A stretch of DNA of 64,000 nt from Solen grandis (GCA_021229015.1 CM037781.1:72928903-72992902); one strand, 5' to 3'; positions 1 through 12,452 are shown, counted from the stretch's first letter. The notes: generated from the letters alone by a model not told the origin. Numbers and translations: made by a program.

Positions 1-897
1 TTCCGTCTTGGAGGGGGAGGGGGGTCACTGGTTGGGGACTCCTGTATAATAATGGCTTGCACAACTGACAAAGCCTTATTAGTCCCCTACCGGTGTTCAC
101 AACCGAGGGACTATAGTTTGCCCCCGTCTGTCCGTCCGTCTGTCCCGTACACAACGTAGGGGTACTTACGGGGGGTAGGGAACAATGGGTTAGGGTTAGC
201 AGCCTTTGATCTTTTCTCTTAAGTGGCTAAAAATTGTCTCTTAGGTGGCTAAAAGAACAATAGAAAGAACAATAGGATAGCCACACAAGTAAACCTGCGT
301 TAGGACGTCTGTCCGTCCGTCTGTCTGTCCGCTCAAATCTGGATCCCGCGATAACTTAATAACTAAGCAAGCTAACTTGATGAAACTTGGTATATGACTA
401 GTGGCAATGTGTAGATTATGCACGTCATTTTATTTTTTTCTCGGACTAAAAATTGTGGTTGCAAAGGAAAACGAAATAGTGAAAATATGGCAAAAAAGGA
501 ATCCCCCCCGATAACTAACAAGCTAACTTGATAAAAAAATTTGGTATAGACTAGATGGAAAATGGTAGATTATGACCGTCATTTTATTTTTGTTCTTCAA
601 ACAAAAAATTGTGGTTGCTATGGTAACGGAAAAGGAAAATATGGCAAAAAGGATTGATTACCAAACTGAGTCTGGGGAAAGCCGGTTAGGGCCTTTATTG
701 GTTGCATACAACACCTTTTTACTTTTTTTAGTTATTACCTTAAAATTTGGGACCACAGGTACTGTTTTTTGTGGGAATTTAGTTTAACTTGCTATATTGG
801 GGCATGGATTAGAAAAATTCATTTCGACAATTTTATAAAGGCAAAAAAGTAAAATGTCTTAGGTGAGTGATTTCAGGACCATCTTGGCCCTATTGTT
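1..897 (+). repeat. Decayed tandem-repeat element with GCTCACC-family 3' end
   Basis: Two diverged copies of a unit of about 157 bp start near 347 and 509; both contain GCTAACTTGAT, TAGATTATG and GTCATTTTATTTTT. A GTCCGTCCGTCTGTC run precedes them. The segment ends at 861-895 with AGGTGAGTGA followed by a CATCTTGGCCCTATTGTTT end, the terminus shared with the GCTCACC elements listed below. The 5' end is not clear. The first 90 bases carry a motif (GGGGACTCCTGT, then ACAAAGCCTT) that recurs at 2535-2580 and 11830-11875. No coding potential is apparent. Confidence 0.55.
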
Positions 898-3800
898 TGG
901 CATATTAGGCAAAACCGTGTTGAGTAACAAATTTTATCTTGGTAACCATGTTTTAAACAGGGGGGTAAAAATATTTTCATTTACCTTGTTCAATTTCGGG
1001 ATCAAACAGGGTTTGAAAAGTCTCCAACATATGGATTATGTACCCAAAAGAGGACTTTGGCTGCATTTGAGTTAAAAAATACAGGGTGGAAAATGGGAGG
1101 TAAACAGAAGGTATATTATGTTTTATAAAAAATATTGTGTGTTGTGTGTGGTTTTGTATGCTTTAATTTTTTTAAAAAATTTACTGAAGTTCGGGAGGTA
1201 CTGTGAGAGTTTATTTCCCCACTTGCTCACAACACGGTCCCCACTTTTTTCAAAACACTGTCCCTTATTTACCATAGGTTTTAGTATTTTTTTATCGGGT
1301 TTATGAAAAAGCAGCCACACTTATTCTTTATGTATAACAAGAGGTTAGCCAGCAGGACCAAAAAAAAAGGGCCCAAGAATTACATTTGTTGGGAAAATGA
1401 TTTGTACCCATCAGGGGAAACTTTTTTTGGGGCTCTATGGGTTTTTGAAACATTCTTCATTCGTAAACCATCCACCACATGAAATGACTGCCCCCAATAA
1501 CTCAAGACATCAAAGATAGGGGTTTTTCATAAAACTTTAAAAGAAATGTTTAACAAGGATTGTTGCCCACATCAACCAAAAGCTTCCTGAAAGACGGGTC
1601 ACACGTTTGTTAGTTGTCTTTTTTGTGATCAAGGCCACGGCTTCATGTCTGCTCCATTTAGTGAGACATCTATGGATGCATTTCAACAAACTTAACAGAT
1701 TTTTTCCCATAACACAAATGGTGTGTCACTTGCAGAGTCATATGTAACCCTTTAAAGGAGTTTTTAGAAGTTGTCTTTGGTATTTATTGGTTTTATCTTT
1801 TTCGCTTTATAACTTTTCATATTTTTTGATGGTTTAATAAATAGAACTCTTCAAAATATCTGAAAAAGTCCCCAAATAACTAAACAATTTTAGGGTTTAT
1901 CAAGAAATTTCCACATCATTGACTGTCAAAAGAGCCACACATAGCAAACTTGAAAGGAGCCATATGAGTACTGAATACAAATAGGGTTCAAGTCTACTCC
2001 CTGAAAATGTTCTTCATTCTTATGGAGGCAGGAAAACCTCAAATTAAAAAGGTAACATACTTCATTGAAGTATTCGGGGTGAAAAACAACATAGGCTTAA
2101 AATAAGCCAAAGAAAAAATATAAAACAAAAATGCAAGTCATTTTATTCAATAAAGTATATCTCAATTTTTCAAATCACAATTGAAGGAATTTTAAGATGT
2201 CGGTCATTATTTTAAAACTTTTTGTAATGGTATGAAAATTAGTCAATCTGATAAGATCATAAAATGATTTTCCCCCTCCTTATCCAGTTAAACATAATGA
2301 GTGGACTTTTAATTTCATCCCAAATTTTTGTCCAAAACATTACTAATAGAATAAAACCAAAAGTATGAGCTTCATAGATAAAAAAACCTTTTGGAAGAGA
2401 AGTGCAGTGCACAAGGGCCATTACCAGGGAATTCATTAATTAAGTTTGGTTTTTTTCCCTGCAAAGTGCTGTTTCCAAATCAAACCCATTTCTATAGAAT
2501 TGTTTCTATCTTGGGGAAATGGGGGGGGGGAGGGGATCACCAGATGGGGACTCCTGTTTGCTTGCAATACGACAAAGCCTTTTTATCGGATCCTGTAATA
2601 CTATAGATTGTTTTTGCAAAGTTGTATTGTAGTACAAGTTAATTTTTAATGCACCCACCAAATAGACATAACAGATTAGGGCCTTTATTTTTGAAAGGAT
2701 TAAAGATTAAAATGACTTGAATTCAATTTGAGCTCTGACTTAACATTTAATGAAAGAGAAACAGAAGCATGTTGGAAGACAATTTGACAAATTTTAACAT
2801 TAAATTGTATGTGTGTTTAAAGGAAAGATTGGAAGCTTTTAAAAAATGTTGGGGAATTGGGGTTGACCTGCAAACCCAGAGACGATTGTTGTTTGTACGA
2901 TAAACCCAGCTGCGCACATCATGTAAGGAATAATATTTATAAGTAACATATTTTCTTAGCTTAACTAAGGGGATTAACCTTTATTTCATTATATTAGTTT
3001 GACTGTTTTTCAAAGAAATAAAGTTGGGTAATTACTTTTGGGGGTTGTCCGCCCATTGCACAATCTTTGTAAAAACCTGACTTTTTAACCATAACTTCTT
3101 TTTCTATAAAAATTCTGTCAGCAAACTTCATAATTTTGTTCACAAATCAAAAGGGGCTACATTACATTAGGACCTCATAATTCCATTTTCACTTGATCAA
3201 ACCCCTTTTGCCCCCGCAACCCCCATTGCGGGCCATATACCGTACACACGGTAAGATTAGGCCAGTACTTTTAGGGCATCCAAACCCTTTAAAGGTAACT
3301 TATTTGAAAAAAAAAAAATCACGAAACGTAAAACGGGGGAAATCTTGTTTTAAAAATTTGTGCTTTCTACATTTTGACAGACTGAAAGCTTTCCGTACGA
3401 AACTGGGCTAATCTAGGTGAATCGTTTTAAAAATACACAGGGGCATAAGATTACCGTTAACCCGGTACATTAACGACGGTAGGATAAAGGTAAACACATT
3501 TTCATAACATACATTATTTCAACCGGGGCCCCCCCGCAATCTAACAATTGGGACCATTGTCACCTGTCAAAATTCTCCCAATAAAAACATTACGAAAACA
3601 ATTGCCACCTATCAAGTTTCTCAAAACTCATAGTCCCTAAAATAAACTTTTTGTTTATATTAAAAATGGTTCCATCAAGTTTTTCGTTTTCTCATATTCT
3701 TTTTAACATGAAATATACCAGTAGATAAATAAAAAGAAAAAAACAATAATCGGGTAATTGTTTATCAGGGTTTTGTATAGACTTTGTGGCATATTATCGT

Positions 3801-3954
3801 ATTCATTGGCTTTCAGTATATCCATTTTATAAGATCGTATACCGGTAAATTTCACTTCTCGGTGATTGAAAAAAGTAACCTGAAAGGCTGTATATCATTA
3901 TATAAGGCACACCCCCTCTATAAACTTGAATTATCTGGAAAAAAGTGCGCCTAA
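898..3954. other. AT-rich intergenic sequence, no gene recognised
   Basis: No open frame here resembles a known protein, and no RNA gene was found. A copy of a low-complexity repeat (poly-G, then GGGGACTCCTG and ACAAAGCC) lies at about 2510-2590 and matches bases 1-90. The rest looks like old unclassified repeat sequence. Confidence 0.4.
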
Positions 3955-4720
3955 TCTGCCAGTGTATACGGTAGATTTTCGGTCTGTTCGTCTGTCCGTC
4001 CGTCCACCTAAAGTTTACCTTGTGTTTAGCTTTTTTTCTAAGAGATGACTTCACTTTTTCATGAAACTAGGTACACATGTACATGATATAATCTCTTTAA
4101 TATAAATGCAAATTTATGGCTGTGACCTATATTTCATGGTTGGATGAACATGGTAAAATTAGTTGTTCTGCATTTGAGTTTAACCATTTTTTTTTTTCTA
4201 TGAAGAGGACTTTACATCTTCTTGTAACTTGACATATACCTACATCATGATATGAATTATTTACCATTAGTATTTATTTCATTTTATGGTTGTGACTTGG
4301 TAAAACTGGTTATTCTGCCCCAGGTTTACTTCTGTGTTTAAGCTTCTTTTTCTGTAAAAGTAAGGGGGAAATAAAAAAAAAAATAAAAAAGAAGTTGTTT
4401 GTTTCCACTTACATCTCTGAAGAAAAAAAATAGGGTCAACAAGTCGGCTAAACATTTTTTATTTTTAACTTTTTCTCAATTTTTACCTTAATTTTTTTAG
4501 AGAAATTGACAAAAAAACAGCCTTTGCAACTGTAATAGCCTGAAAACTACGGAAAAAAATCTAGGGTCGGTACAAAAAAAATAGGGTTTGTCGAGTTAGT
4601 GGAAACAAGTAACTTTTTTTATTACACCTAACTTCACATCATCATGAAACAAATGTACATCATCATATGAAATTTTAAAAATACAAGCACATTTTTGTTC
4701 TGACCATATCCCACAGAGCA
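3955..4720 (+). repeat. Tandem-repeat element with (GTCC)n head
   Basis: A short TGTCCGTCCGTCC run at about 3990-4006 is followed by three diverged units of roughly 170-200 bp. Each contains the theme ATGGTTGTGAC or ATGGCTGTGAC, TGGTAAAA and GTTATTCTGC or GTTGTTCTGC. The layout of a GTCC-rich head followed by tandem units recurs in other repeat families of this window. The ends were not resolved. Confidence 0.4.
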
Positions 4721-4821
4721 TTAATGTCTCCAAGACACATTTTCTTGTTTTTTCCTTTTTCTACTTCAGAGTTTTTAATTTGTGAGTATTACGTGTGTGG
4801 ATAGCTATCTTTTAACATTTT

Positions 4822-5359
4822 TAGCTCACCTCACATCTGAGGCACGAAATATGAAATACTCAGGTGAGGTATTTTGATCAGTCTTTGTCTGGCAATCAAT
4901 CGTGCATCATCAACTTTTGCTTTGAATGAACATCTCCTCTTCCATCGCTCAGCAGATTTTGATAAAACTTTACAGGAATGATCCTTAGGTGGTACTGAAC
5001 AAAAATAGCTAAGATTTATTCAGGTCCGCCACCAACTACCTACAGGCCAACTCAACACAAAGAGGATCGCCAATATTTACCTTGTGAATTTTGCAGAGCC
5101 TATCAATATTGGGGGATAAATGGAAACATCATAAACTTGTGTTGCCAAAACAAAGATAGGTAAAAGTGATGGACCTATTCGCAACTCAAGACTACTTTTG
5201 CCTGTGAATTTTGTTCAAATGAACTTAACGAAAAATGTAGTATCAAAAATGCGAGATAATGTAATTACATCTGGGTAAGATTAGATACCTTGATTCTTAA
5301 GCATTTTCTCTCTAGCAATTAAATAAAGGTGAGCAATTTAGGCCATTATGGCCCTTTTG
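4822..5359 (+). mobile_element. GCTCACC element B carrying a foreign gene fragment
   Basis: The element starts TTTTTAGCTCACCTCA and ends AGGTGAGCAATTTAGGCC with TTTTGTTT, the usual termini of this family. About 200 bp after the 5' end match the usual core wording (GAACATCTCCTC, CTTTACAGGAATGATCCTT). The middle part (5041-5300) is not element sequence but a piece of the recombinase-like gene found at 9.1-10.3 kb. Gene capture by the element is the simplest reading; an insertion followed by deletion is the alternative. Confidence 0.65.
5041..5300 (+). pseudogene. Captured fragment of recombinase-like gene
   Basis: This segment aligns almost base for base with 9099-9345 joined to 10246-10260, which belongs to the broken zinc-finger/recombinase-like gene. 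It reads through the point where the other copy holds the pogo/Tigger-like insertion: here AGATA continues directly into CCTTGATTCTT at 5283-5297. It therefore preserves the pre-insertion site. The reading frame is broken by small indels. Confidence 0.7.
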
Positions 5360-5572
5360 TTTACTTTACTCATTGTTTATTCTTGAAAAGAGGCCTATAC
5401 TATTGCCATAAGATTTATGTTTAGAAATGAATGGACTGATAATTCTAGTAGTTTGTGCATTATATGGTGTGAATTAAATTAAAATTCATAATCAGACAAA
5501 TCTAAAAAGATACACAGGTTTTACAAATCAGACTGATTTTGGTAAAGCCTGCTACTTAAAGCTCATTTTTAA

Positions 5573-8400
5573 TCCCCGCTGTGAAGCGGGAGGGGGGTTA
5601 TAGGAATGGCCTTCGTCTGTCCGTCCGTTCATCCGTCTGTATGTCTGTCTGTCCATCCGTAACGTTTTCGTGTCTGCTCCATATCTCCTATACCGCTTGA
5701 TGGATTTTCGTGAAACTTGCCTCAAATGTAAACCTAGTTGAGACGATGTGCAGAACATAGGTGGCAGCCATGTAGGCTCAAGGTCAAGGTCACACTAGAA
5801 GGTTATGTGTTCCATTTCAATTTTGTGTCCGCTCCATATCTCCTATACCCCTTTTAGTTTTTAGCTCACCTGAGCACTTGTGCTCGGGTGAGCTTTTGTG
5901 ATCGCCTTTTGTCCGTCGTGCGTCGTGCGTCGTCAGTCGTCCGTCGTCCGTCGTCAACAATTGCTTGTGAACACTCAGAGGCCACAGGTTTTGGCCCAAT
6001 CTTCATGAAACTTGGTCAGGATGTTTGTCTACATGATATCTCGGATGAGTTCGAAATTGGGTCATGTGGGGTCAAAAACTAGGTCACTAGGTCAAATCTT
6101 AGAAAAACCTTGTGACAACTCTAGAGGCCACAAATTTGCCCAATCTTCATCAAACTTAATCAGATGTTTGTCTACATGATATCTCGGATGAGTTCGAAAT
6201 TGGGTCATTGGGGTCAAAAACTAGGTCACCTAGGTCAAATCCTTGAAAAACCTTGTGAACACTCTAGAGGCCACAGTTTTTAGCCCAATTTTCATAAAAT
6301 TTTGGTCAGGATATTTGTCTACATGATATCTCGGATGAGTTCGATATTGGGTCATGTTGGGGTCAAAAACTAGGTCAACCAGGTCAAATCTTAGAAAAAC
6401 CTTGTGAACACTCTACAGCCACAAATTTGGCCCAATCTTCATGAAACTTGGTCAGGATTTTGTCTACATGATATCTCGGATGAGTTCGATATTGGGTCAT
6501 GTGGGGTCAAAAACAGGTCACCAGGTCAAATCTTAGAAAAACCTTGTGAACACTCTACAGGCCACAAATTTGGCCCAATCTTCATGAAACTTAGTCAGGA
6601 TTTTGTCTACATGATATCTCAGATGAGTTTGAAATTGGGTCATGTGAGGTCAAAAACTAGGTCACCAGGTCAAATCTTAGAAAAACTTTGTAACACTCTA
6701 GAGGCCACAAATTTGGCCCAATCTTCACAAACTTAATCCAGGATGTTTGTCTACATGATATCACGGATGAGTTCGAAATTGGGTCATGTGGGGTCCAAAA
6801 AACTAGGTCACCAGTCAATCTTAGAAAAACCTGTGAACACTCTACAGGCCACAGTTTTGGCCCAATGTTCACGAAACTTGGTCAGGATGTTTGTCTACAT
6901 GATATCTCGGATGAGTTCGAATTGGGTCATGTGGGGTCAAAAACTAGGTCACTAGGTCAAAATCTAGAAAAACCTTGTGAACACTCTACAGCCACAAATT
7001 TGGCCCAATCTTCATCAAACTTAATCAGGATGGTTTGTCTACAGATATCTCGGATGAGTTCGAAATTGGTCACATGGGGTCAAAAACTAGTCACCAGGAA
7101 AATCTTAGAGAAACCTTTGTGAACACCCTACAGGCCACAGTTTTGGCCTAATCTTCATAAATTTTGTCAGGATGTTTGTCTACATGATATCTAGCATGAG
7201 TTTGAAATTGGGTCATGTTGGGATCAAAAACTAGGTCACCAGTCAAATCTAAGAAAAACCTTGTGAACTCTCTAGAGGCCACAGTTTTAGCCCAATCTTC
7301 AATAGATTTGGTCAGGATGTTTTGTCTAATTGATATATTGGATGATTTGAAAATGAGTCACATGAGGTCAAAAACTAGTCACCAGGTCAAATCTAAAAAA
7401 ACCTTGTGAACACTCTAGAGGCCTACATTTTTTGTCCCAGTCTCATTAAACTTAATATGAAATGATGACTGCATGAATTCCCAGTTTGAGTGCAAATTCA
7501 GGTAGGATCAATAAGTAGGTCACTTAGTCAAATGTTAGAAAAACACTTTTAGATGCCAGATTTTTTGTCATTATGCCTAACACAGCCATCTTACTCAGGT
7601 GAGCGACACAGGGCCATCTTGGCCCTCTTGTTTAATGAAACTTGCCTCAAATATATATCTAATTAAGATGATGTGCAGAACTTCAGTTGCAGTCATGTCG
7701 GCTCAAGGTCAAGGTCACACTTGAGGGTCATGTGTTTGAACCTTCTATTTCCTTACAATTTTATGTCCGCTCCATATCTCCTATACCCCTTGAAGAATTT
7801 TAATGAAACTTGCTTCAAATATACATATAATTGAGATGATGTGCAGAACACAGGTTGTAGCCATGTCGGCTCAAGGTAAAGGTCACACTTGAAGGTCAAG
7901 TGTTTGAACCTTCAATTTCAATTTTTTTACAATTTTGTGTCCGCTCCATAACTCCTATAACTCCTCGAAGATTTTAATGAAATTGCCCTCAATTATAAAC
8001 CAATTGAGGTGATGTGCAGAACACAGTTGACAGTCATGTTGGCTCAAGTTCAAGGTCACACATGAAGGTCAAGTGTTGAACCTTCAATTTCAATTTACAA
8101 TTTGTGTCTGCTCCATAACTCTTATGCTCCTCGAAGGATTTTAAATGAAACTTCCTCAATTATAAACCAAATTGAGGCGATGTGCAGAACACAGTTGACA
8201 GTCATGTTGGCTCAAGTTTCAAGGTCACACTTGAAGGTCAAGTGTTTGAACCTTCAATTTCAATTTACAATTTTTGTGTCTGCTACCATAACTCTTATGC
8301 CCTCGAAGATTTTAATGAAACTTGCCTCAATTATAAACCAAATTGGGCGTTTGTGCAGAACACAGTTGACAGTCCCAAGTTGGCTCTTTTGTATGTGTTT
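5573..8400 (+). mobile_element. CCCCGC-hairpin tandem-repeat element, split by element C
   Basis: The element begins with the hairpin CCCCGCTGTGAAGCGGG and continues into a GTCCGTCCGTTCATCC run. It then consists of units of about 160 bp with the theme GTCCGCTCCATATCTCCTAT, GAAACTTGCCTCAA, GATGTGCAGAACACAG and CTCAAGGTCAAGGTCACAC. Units are seen at about 5660-5850 and repeatedly from 7640 to 8390. The array is interrupted by the GCTCACC element at 5862-7630. A second, shorter family member lies at 41565-42130. No protein is encoded. Confidence 0.6.
5862..7630 (+). mobile_element. GCTCACC element C with ~140-bp internal repeats
   Basis: The 5' end is TAGCTCACCTGAGCAC with a hairpin partner GTGCTCGGGTGAGC, followed by a GTCCGTCGTGCG run. 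The 3' end is CAGGTGAGCGACACAGG, a GGGCCATCTTGGCCC hairpin and CTCTTG. The core holds about ten units of 130-145 bp with GGCCACA, TTGGCCCAATCTTC, GATATCTCGGATGAGTTCG and GTCAAAAACTAGGTCACC. Units differ by many one-base indels, so any ORF running through them is accidental. It is inserted in a T-run inside a repeat unit of the CCCCGC-hairpin element, and is therefore younger than it. Confidence 0.8.
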
Positions 8401-9345
8401 TCTTTATTACATAAAATGCAGTTTTAAACCCCACTACAACGTATGCTGAAAAGGTTTTTATTAAGGCAGCGACGGGGGATATAGCTGTCCTTTGGACTTC
8501 CTTGTCTTTTACTTTTCTTTTCTGATATGCCATGAATTTTATACAGTATCATTCTGTGTACAGAAATAAGCTTCACTCTGAGTACACATCTAGTGTTTGC
8601 ATATTTGTCAATAAATGATTTAATTTCTAGAGTTTACACTCATTTGATTGTTTGCAAACCAGAAAAAAAATGTTTTGATCCTCAACAAACAATTATATCT
8701 GTTTTCAGCTCAATGTGTGGATAAAGATTGGGTTTTTCAATGCATCATCGATGGAAAAATCTGCAGACCTGAAAGTCAAAGTGACAGTGAATCTGATGTT
8801 GTGGATTATCAGATAATATTCACCCCCCCAGAAAAGGATTACCATACAGACATCAGGGTCGCAGAGTGGGAAAAGATACCAAAAACGTCAATGTTGGGTA
8901 TATTGTGAGGAAATGAACACAAAAATGTCTAGACATTTAGCCACAAAACATTCCAATGAAGCTGAAGTTGTGAAAATTTTAAACCTTCCAAAATGTTCAA
9001 AGGAAAGGAGAAAAGCATGGATTGAACTTGCAGCAAAAGGTAACTGGGTACACAACATTAGAGTGCATGAAAAAGGTACAGGAACTATTATTCCAAAATA
9101 CAGACCAACTCACACCAAAGAGGATCACCAATATTTACCTTGTGAATGTTGCAGAGCCTATATCATATCGGGGGACATATGAAAACATCATAAAACTTGT
9201 GTTGCCAAAACAAAGATAGGTAAAAGTGATAGACCTATTCGCAACTCAAGACTACTTTTGCCTGTGAATTGTTCAAATGAACATAACGAAAATGTAGTAT
9301 CAAAAATGTGAAATGATGTGATAACATCTATAGTAAGATCAGATA

Positions 9346-10243
9346 CAGTCGACTCTCGTTGTCTCGACTACGTTTGAGTCGATTTTCCGTTACCTCGACA
9401 AGATTTGAAAGTCCCAAATTGTTCCTTCTTTATCTATAATAAAAATAAAATGTTTATGTCGATTTTTTTACCTCAACTATTTCGTTACGTCGACTAGAGA
9501 ATCTAAGTCCCAAACTTCTAGATTGCTATTTAATTTCACACTTTATGTCGACTCGAGAAATTATCTGTGGTGACCGCGAGAGGTGTGAATAACACCGCGC
9601 GCTGATAGTCACTCTCTACTAATTGGTGTCGCAAACTGATGCCGTAAGCGAGTGTCGTTAATTACTCAACGTTTGTTTGTGTCCATACCCAAGCTTAACA
9701 AACAAAAGGTGTTTATGTGATTAAAATGTTATTTGTCTCGTGTCAAAATTTGAGCAATTCTACAAGGTGTATAAATAGAGTTCTGATTTTTAAATCAACA
9801 TCAATTTTCATGACTTTTACGACTACATGTATGTCTGAAATGTTAGAACCCAAAACGCCTGTCGAACAATCCAGAGAAGGGCACGGTATCCAACCCAGGA
9901 GGATATCTGGATCGACTGCTGAGAAATCTAGAGAAGGACCTGGTACCCAATCCGGGGGGATATCTAGACTATCGGCATCAGGGTGGAAATATGAAAAATG
10001 ATTTACTGCCAGAAAACTAAAAAACTCACAGGGAACAAACAGTTGGAAATATATAAATACTAAGTTCAATGTCAGTTGTTTTAAATCAACGATGAGAAAA
10101 AAAGAAACAAGGAACAATCCTATTGCTGAATGTTGAGGTAAATAACAAAATACCCAAAGTATCCCAGTACTGATAACTCGACAAACTGAAATGTCGACTT
10201 AAATTTCGACAGTCCACGATATCGAGACAACGAGAGTCGACTG
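9346..10243. mobile_element. pogo/Tigger-like nonautonomous DNA transposon
   Basis: The element has terminal inverted repeats CAGTCGACTCTCGTTGTCTC at the left and its complement at the right, flanked by TA at 9344-9345 and 10244-10245. The paralogous fragment at 5041-5300 lacks it, so a TA target duplication is demonstrated by an empty site. CAGT-starting ends with TA duplications are typical of the Tc1/mariner-pogo superfamily. It is 898 bp and lacks a complete transposase. A short ORF at 9838-10001 begins MLEP and carries two copies of an E(Q/K)SREG...G repeat that recurs in the element at 48690-49982. Confidence 0.8.
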
Positions 10244-10734
10244 TACCTTATTCTTGAATTTGGGCAGAGGAATTATGAGAAATCAGGGGAACATGAACAT
10301 AATGCATCAACACATAGCCCAGAATGCGTGAATTGGCTAGAATAGTAATAGCTATGAAAGGAAAAGATGATAGCATAAAAACATTAAAACAGTGCTTGAA
10401 TCCTATTAATGGAAATGCTTCTCCAAGCTGTCCAGATCAGAAGCAGGATTTAATATCTGAAACTATGACCTGTCTAGTCCATCCTTTGCTCTTAAAGCAG
10501 GTCATAGTCTGAAAAAAGTGCAAAAAAATTTGCGTAATCAAGCAAATGAATTAAAGACAGTTTTCTTAAGACAAAAAGCAAACTGTTTTATTGAAATATA
10601 TGATGATGAATGGGACGAGAGTATTGCGTCACCATCTAGAGCTGCATTATCAACTGCTCAGTACAACTCAGCTAAGTTATTGCCTTTAGTTGAAGATATT
10701 GTCAAGTTGTCTAGTTATTTAAAATCAGAAACTG

Positions 10735-11557
10735 AACAAGAGGGCCAAGATGGCCCTTGGTCGCTCACCTGAGAAAGATGATTGCTTAAGAAATAAAGTT
10801 GCTTGAGTGTAAAAGTGAAATCTGGCTTTTTTTTATGGTGAAATGGGCATAACTCCTAAATTTACAAGCCAATATCAGTTATAATTGAACCTGATTGTGA
10901 GATTATGGGCATAAACATTGTCTTAAAGTTTAAAAATGATTGTTAAAAAAATGAAGTTGGTAGAGAATAAACAAAGTGAAATCTTGCATTTTTTGTATTA
11001 AAAGGGACATAACTCCTAACCTAAATGACCCATCTCAGTCACAAGTGAACTCAATCGAGACATTATGGTCATTAACAATGTCATAAAGTTTGAAGATGAT
11101 TGCTAAAAAAAGGAAGATGCTAGAGTGTAAACAAAGTGAAATATGGCATTTTTTTAATATTAAAAGGGGCATAACTCCTGACCTAATTGATGAATCTCAG
11201 CCATAATCGAACTCAATCGAGACCTTACGGTCATAAGCATTGCAATAAAGTTTGAAGAGGATTGCTCAAAAGATGAAGATGCTAGAGTGTAAACAATGTG
11301 AAATCTGGCTTTTTTGAATTTTAAAAGGGGCATAACTCCTGACCTAATGTTCCGATATCAGCCATAATCGAACTTGGCCGAGATTTTATGGTTATAAACA
11401 TTGTTTTAAAGTTTGAAGATAATTGCTCATAAAATGAAGATGCTAGAGTGCAAACGAACAAATTGTGGACGACGGACGACGGACGGACGGACGGACGACG
11501 GACATTCATCGATCCTAAAAGCTCATCCTGAGCACACGTGCTCAGGTGAGCTAAAAA
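10735..11557 (-). mobile_element. GCTCACC element D (core type alpha)
   Basis: In plus orientation it reads CAAGAGGGCCAAGATGGCCC, CGCTCACCTGAG, several units of about 150 bp, a GGACGGACGG run and the hairpin CTGAGCACACGTGCTCAG ending GTGAGCTAAAAA. Core units contain GGGGCATAACTCCTGACCTAA and GATGCTAGAGTGTAAACAA, the same core as in elements F and N. It lies inside the recombinase-like gene between the SETE codons and AKHLTPV, so the gene reads on after it. Confidence 0.85.
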
Positions 11558-11829
11558 GCAAAACATCTGACTCCGGTATCAGATGCCTATACAAAGTTGT
11601 GCAAGTGTACACTTTCTGACGTAATCCTCTTCAACCGGAAAAGGTCAGGTGAAGCACAAAGGTTGAAAAAGGAAGATTTTTTGAAGGCATCCTTAAATCC
11701 CCCCCACAAAAAAATAAAAAAGGTCTTTCAAAATTTGAGCAAAATCTTTGTGAGACACATATGAGGGTGGAAACTCGAGGCAAACGGGGCCGAAAAGTGG
11801 CTGTCATTTTTACAAAGGTTTTCACCGAT

Positions 11830-12280
11830 GGAGAACTCCTGACAGTATTATATTATTATATTGACAAAGCCTTGTTGCTACGGATCATCTGTGAATGTGT
11901 TGCTTTTATGCACTTGCTGCATTTAACTCCTCTTTCATCATTGAAGATATAGTCTTTGTACCAGGTATGTTAAGGTGATTAACAAAGGAATGTTTACTTA
12001 TTACAAAAATCTTCCTTTTTTGTCCATTTTAATAAGATGAATCATGAATAAATCATACTTATTGTAAACAAAAAGAAGACTATGTATGTTTTATGCTGTT
12101 GTTTTTTTTTTTTTTGTAAGCTTATACATTTTTGGGTAACATGACCTCAGTGAAATCATTTAAATTCATAAAGACATACAACTTGGTATGTGACGTAATG
12201 TAATATTGAGCTGTCCAAAGCAGCAACTTTTGCCACAAATATTTTGGGAAAGATAGCCCATGTGAAGCTGAATTTTTTTC
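11830..12280. other. Unclassified repeat tail and AT-rich sequence
   Basis: The first 50 bases match the GGGGACTCCTG / ACAAAGCC repeat also seen at 1-90 and 2510-2590, and this join ends recognisable recombinase-like coding sequence. The remainder shows no gene. Confidence 0.35.
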
Positions 12281-12452
12281 CTACACTCAGGTCTTTGTCA
12301 TTCTTTTGCTTATTTTACAGTATTTCCTAATATTCAGAAAACAACTCTTATTTGTTAATGTGTAAAGCACATCACAAGTTATGTTTTCCCAAATGTTGGG
12401 AAATACTGTAAAACTGACAAAAGAATCATTTGGAACTATGTGTAGGGCACAA
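12281..12452. mobile_element. Short inverted-repeat element (MITE-like)
   Basis: The arms are CATTCTTTTGCTTATTTTAC..GTATTTCC at 12298-12330 and GGGAAATACTGTAAAAC..CAAAAGAAT at 12398-12428. They extend more weakly outward to CTACACTCAG and its partner near 12448. The loop is about 70 bp. No target duplication was identified, so the superfamily is open. Confidence 0.5.

Larger units (their letters stand above)
8709..11825 (+). pseudogene. Broken zinc-finger / tyrosine-recombinase-like gene
   Basis: Coding remnants run in order at 8709-9345, 10246-10734 and 11558-11825. The first block follows a splice-acceptor-like TCTGTTTTCAG. It encodes an acidic segment, then a C2H2-like unit (CWVYCEE with MSRHLATKH) and a second Cys pair (PCECCRAY with KHHKTC). 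The middle block holds RELARIVIAMKGKD and LLPLVEDIVKLSSYL. The last block holds LFNRKRSGEAQRLKKEDF and RVETRGKRGRKVAV, which resemble the first catalytic-arginine region and following strand of tyrosine recombinases. I recognise the set as a large unnamed family of fish and marine invertebrates; the link to Crypton-type recombinases is inference. Damage includes a frameshift near 8890, an in-frame TGA at 9179, further frameshifts, and insertions at 9346-10243 and 10735-11557. The C-terminal catalytic half is missing. Confidence 0.6.

Noticed and set aside
6404..7409. Long plus-strand frames across 6.4-7.4 kb
   Set aside because: They run through ~140-bp tandem units of element C; the frames change with every indel and the peptide simply repeats the units.
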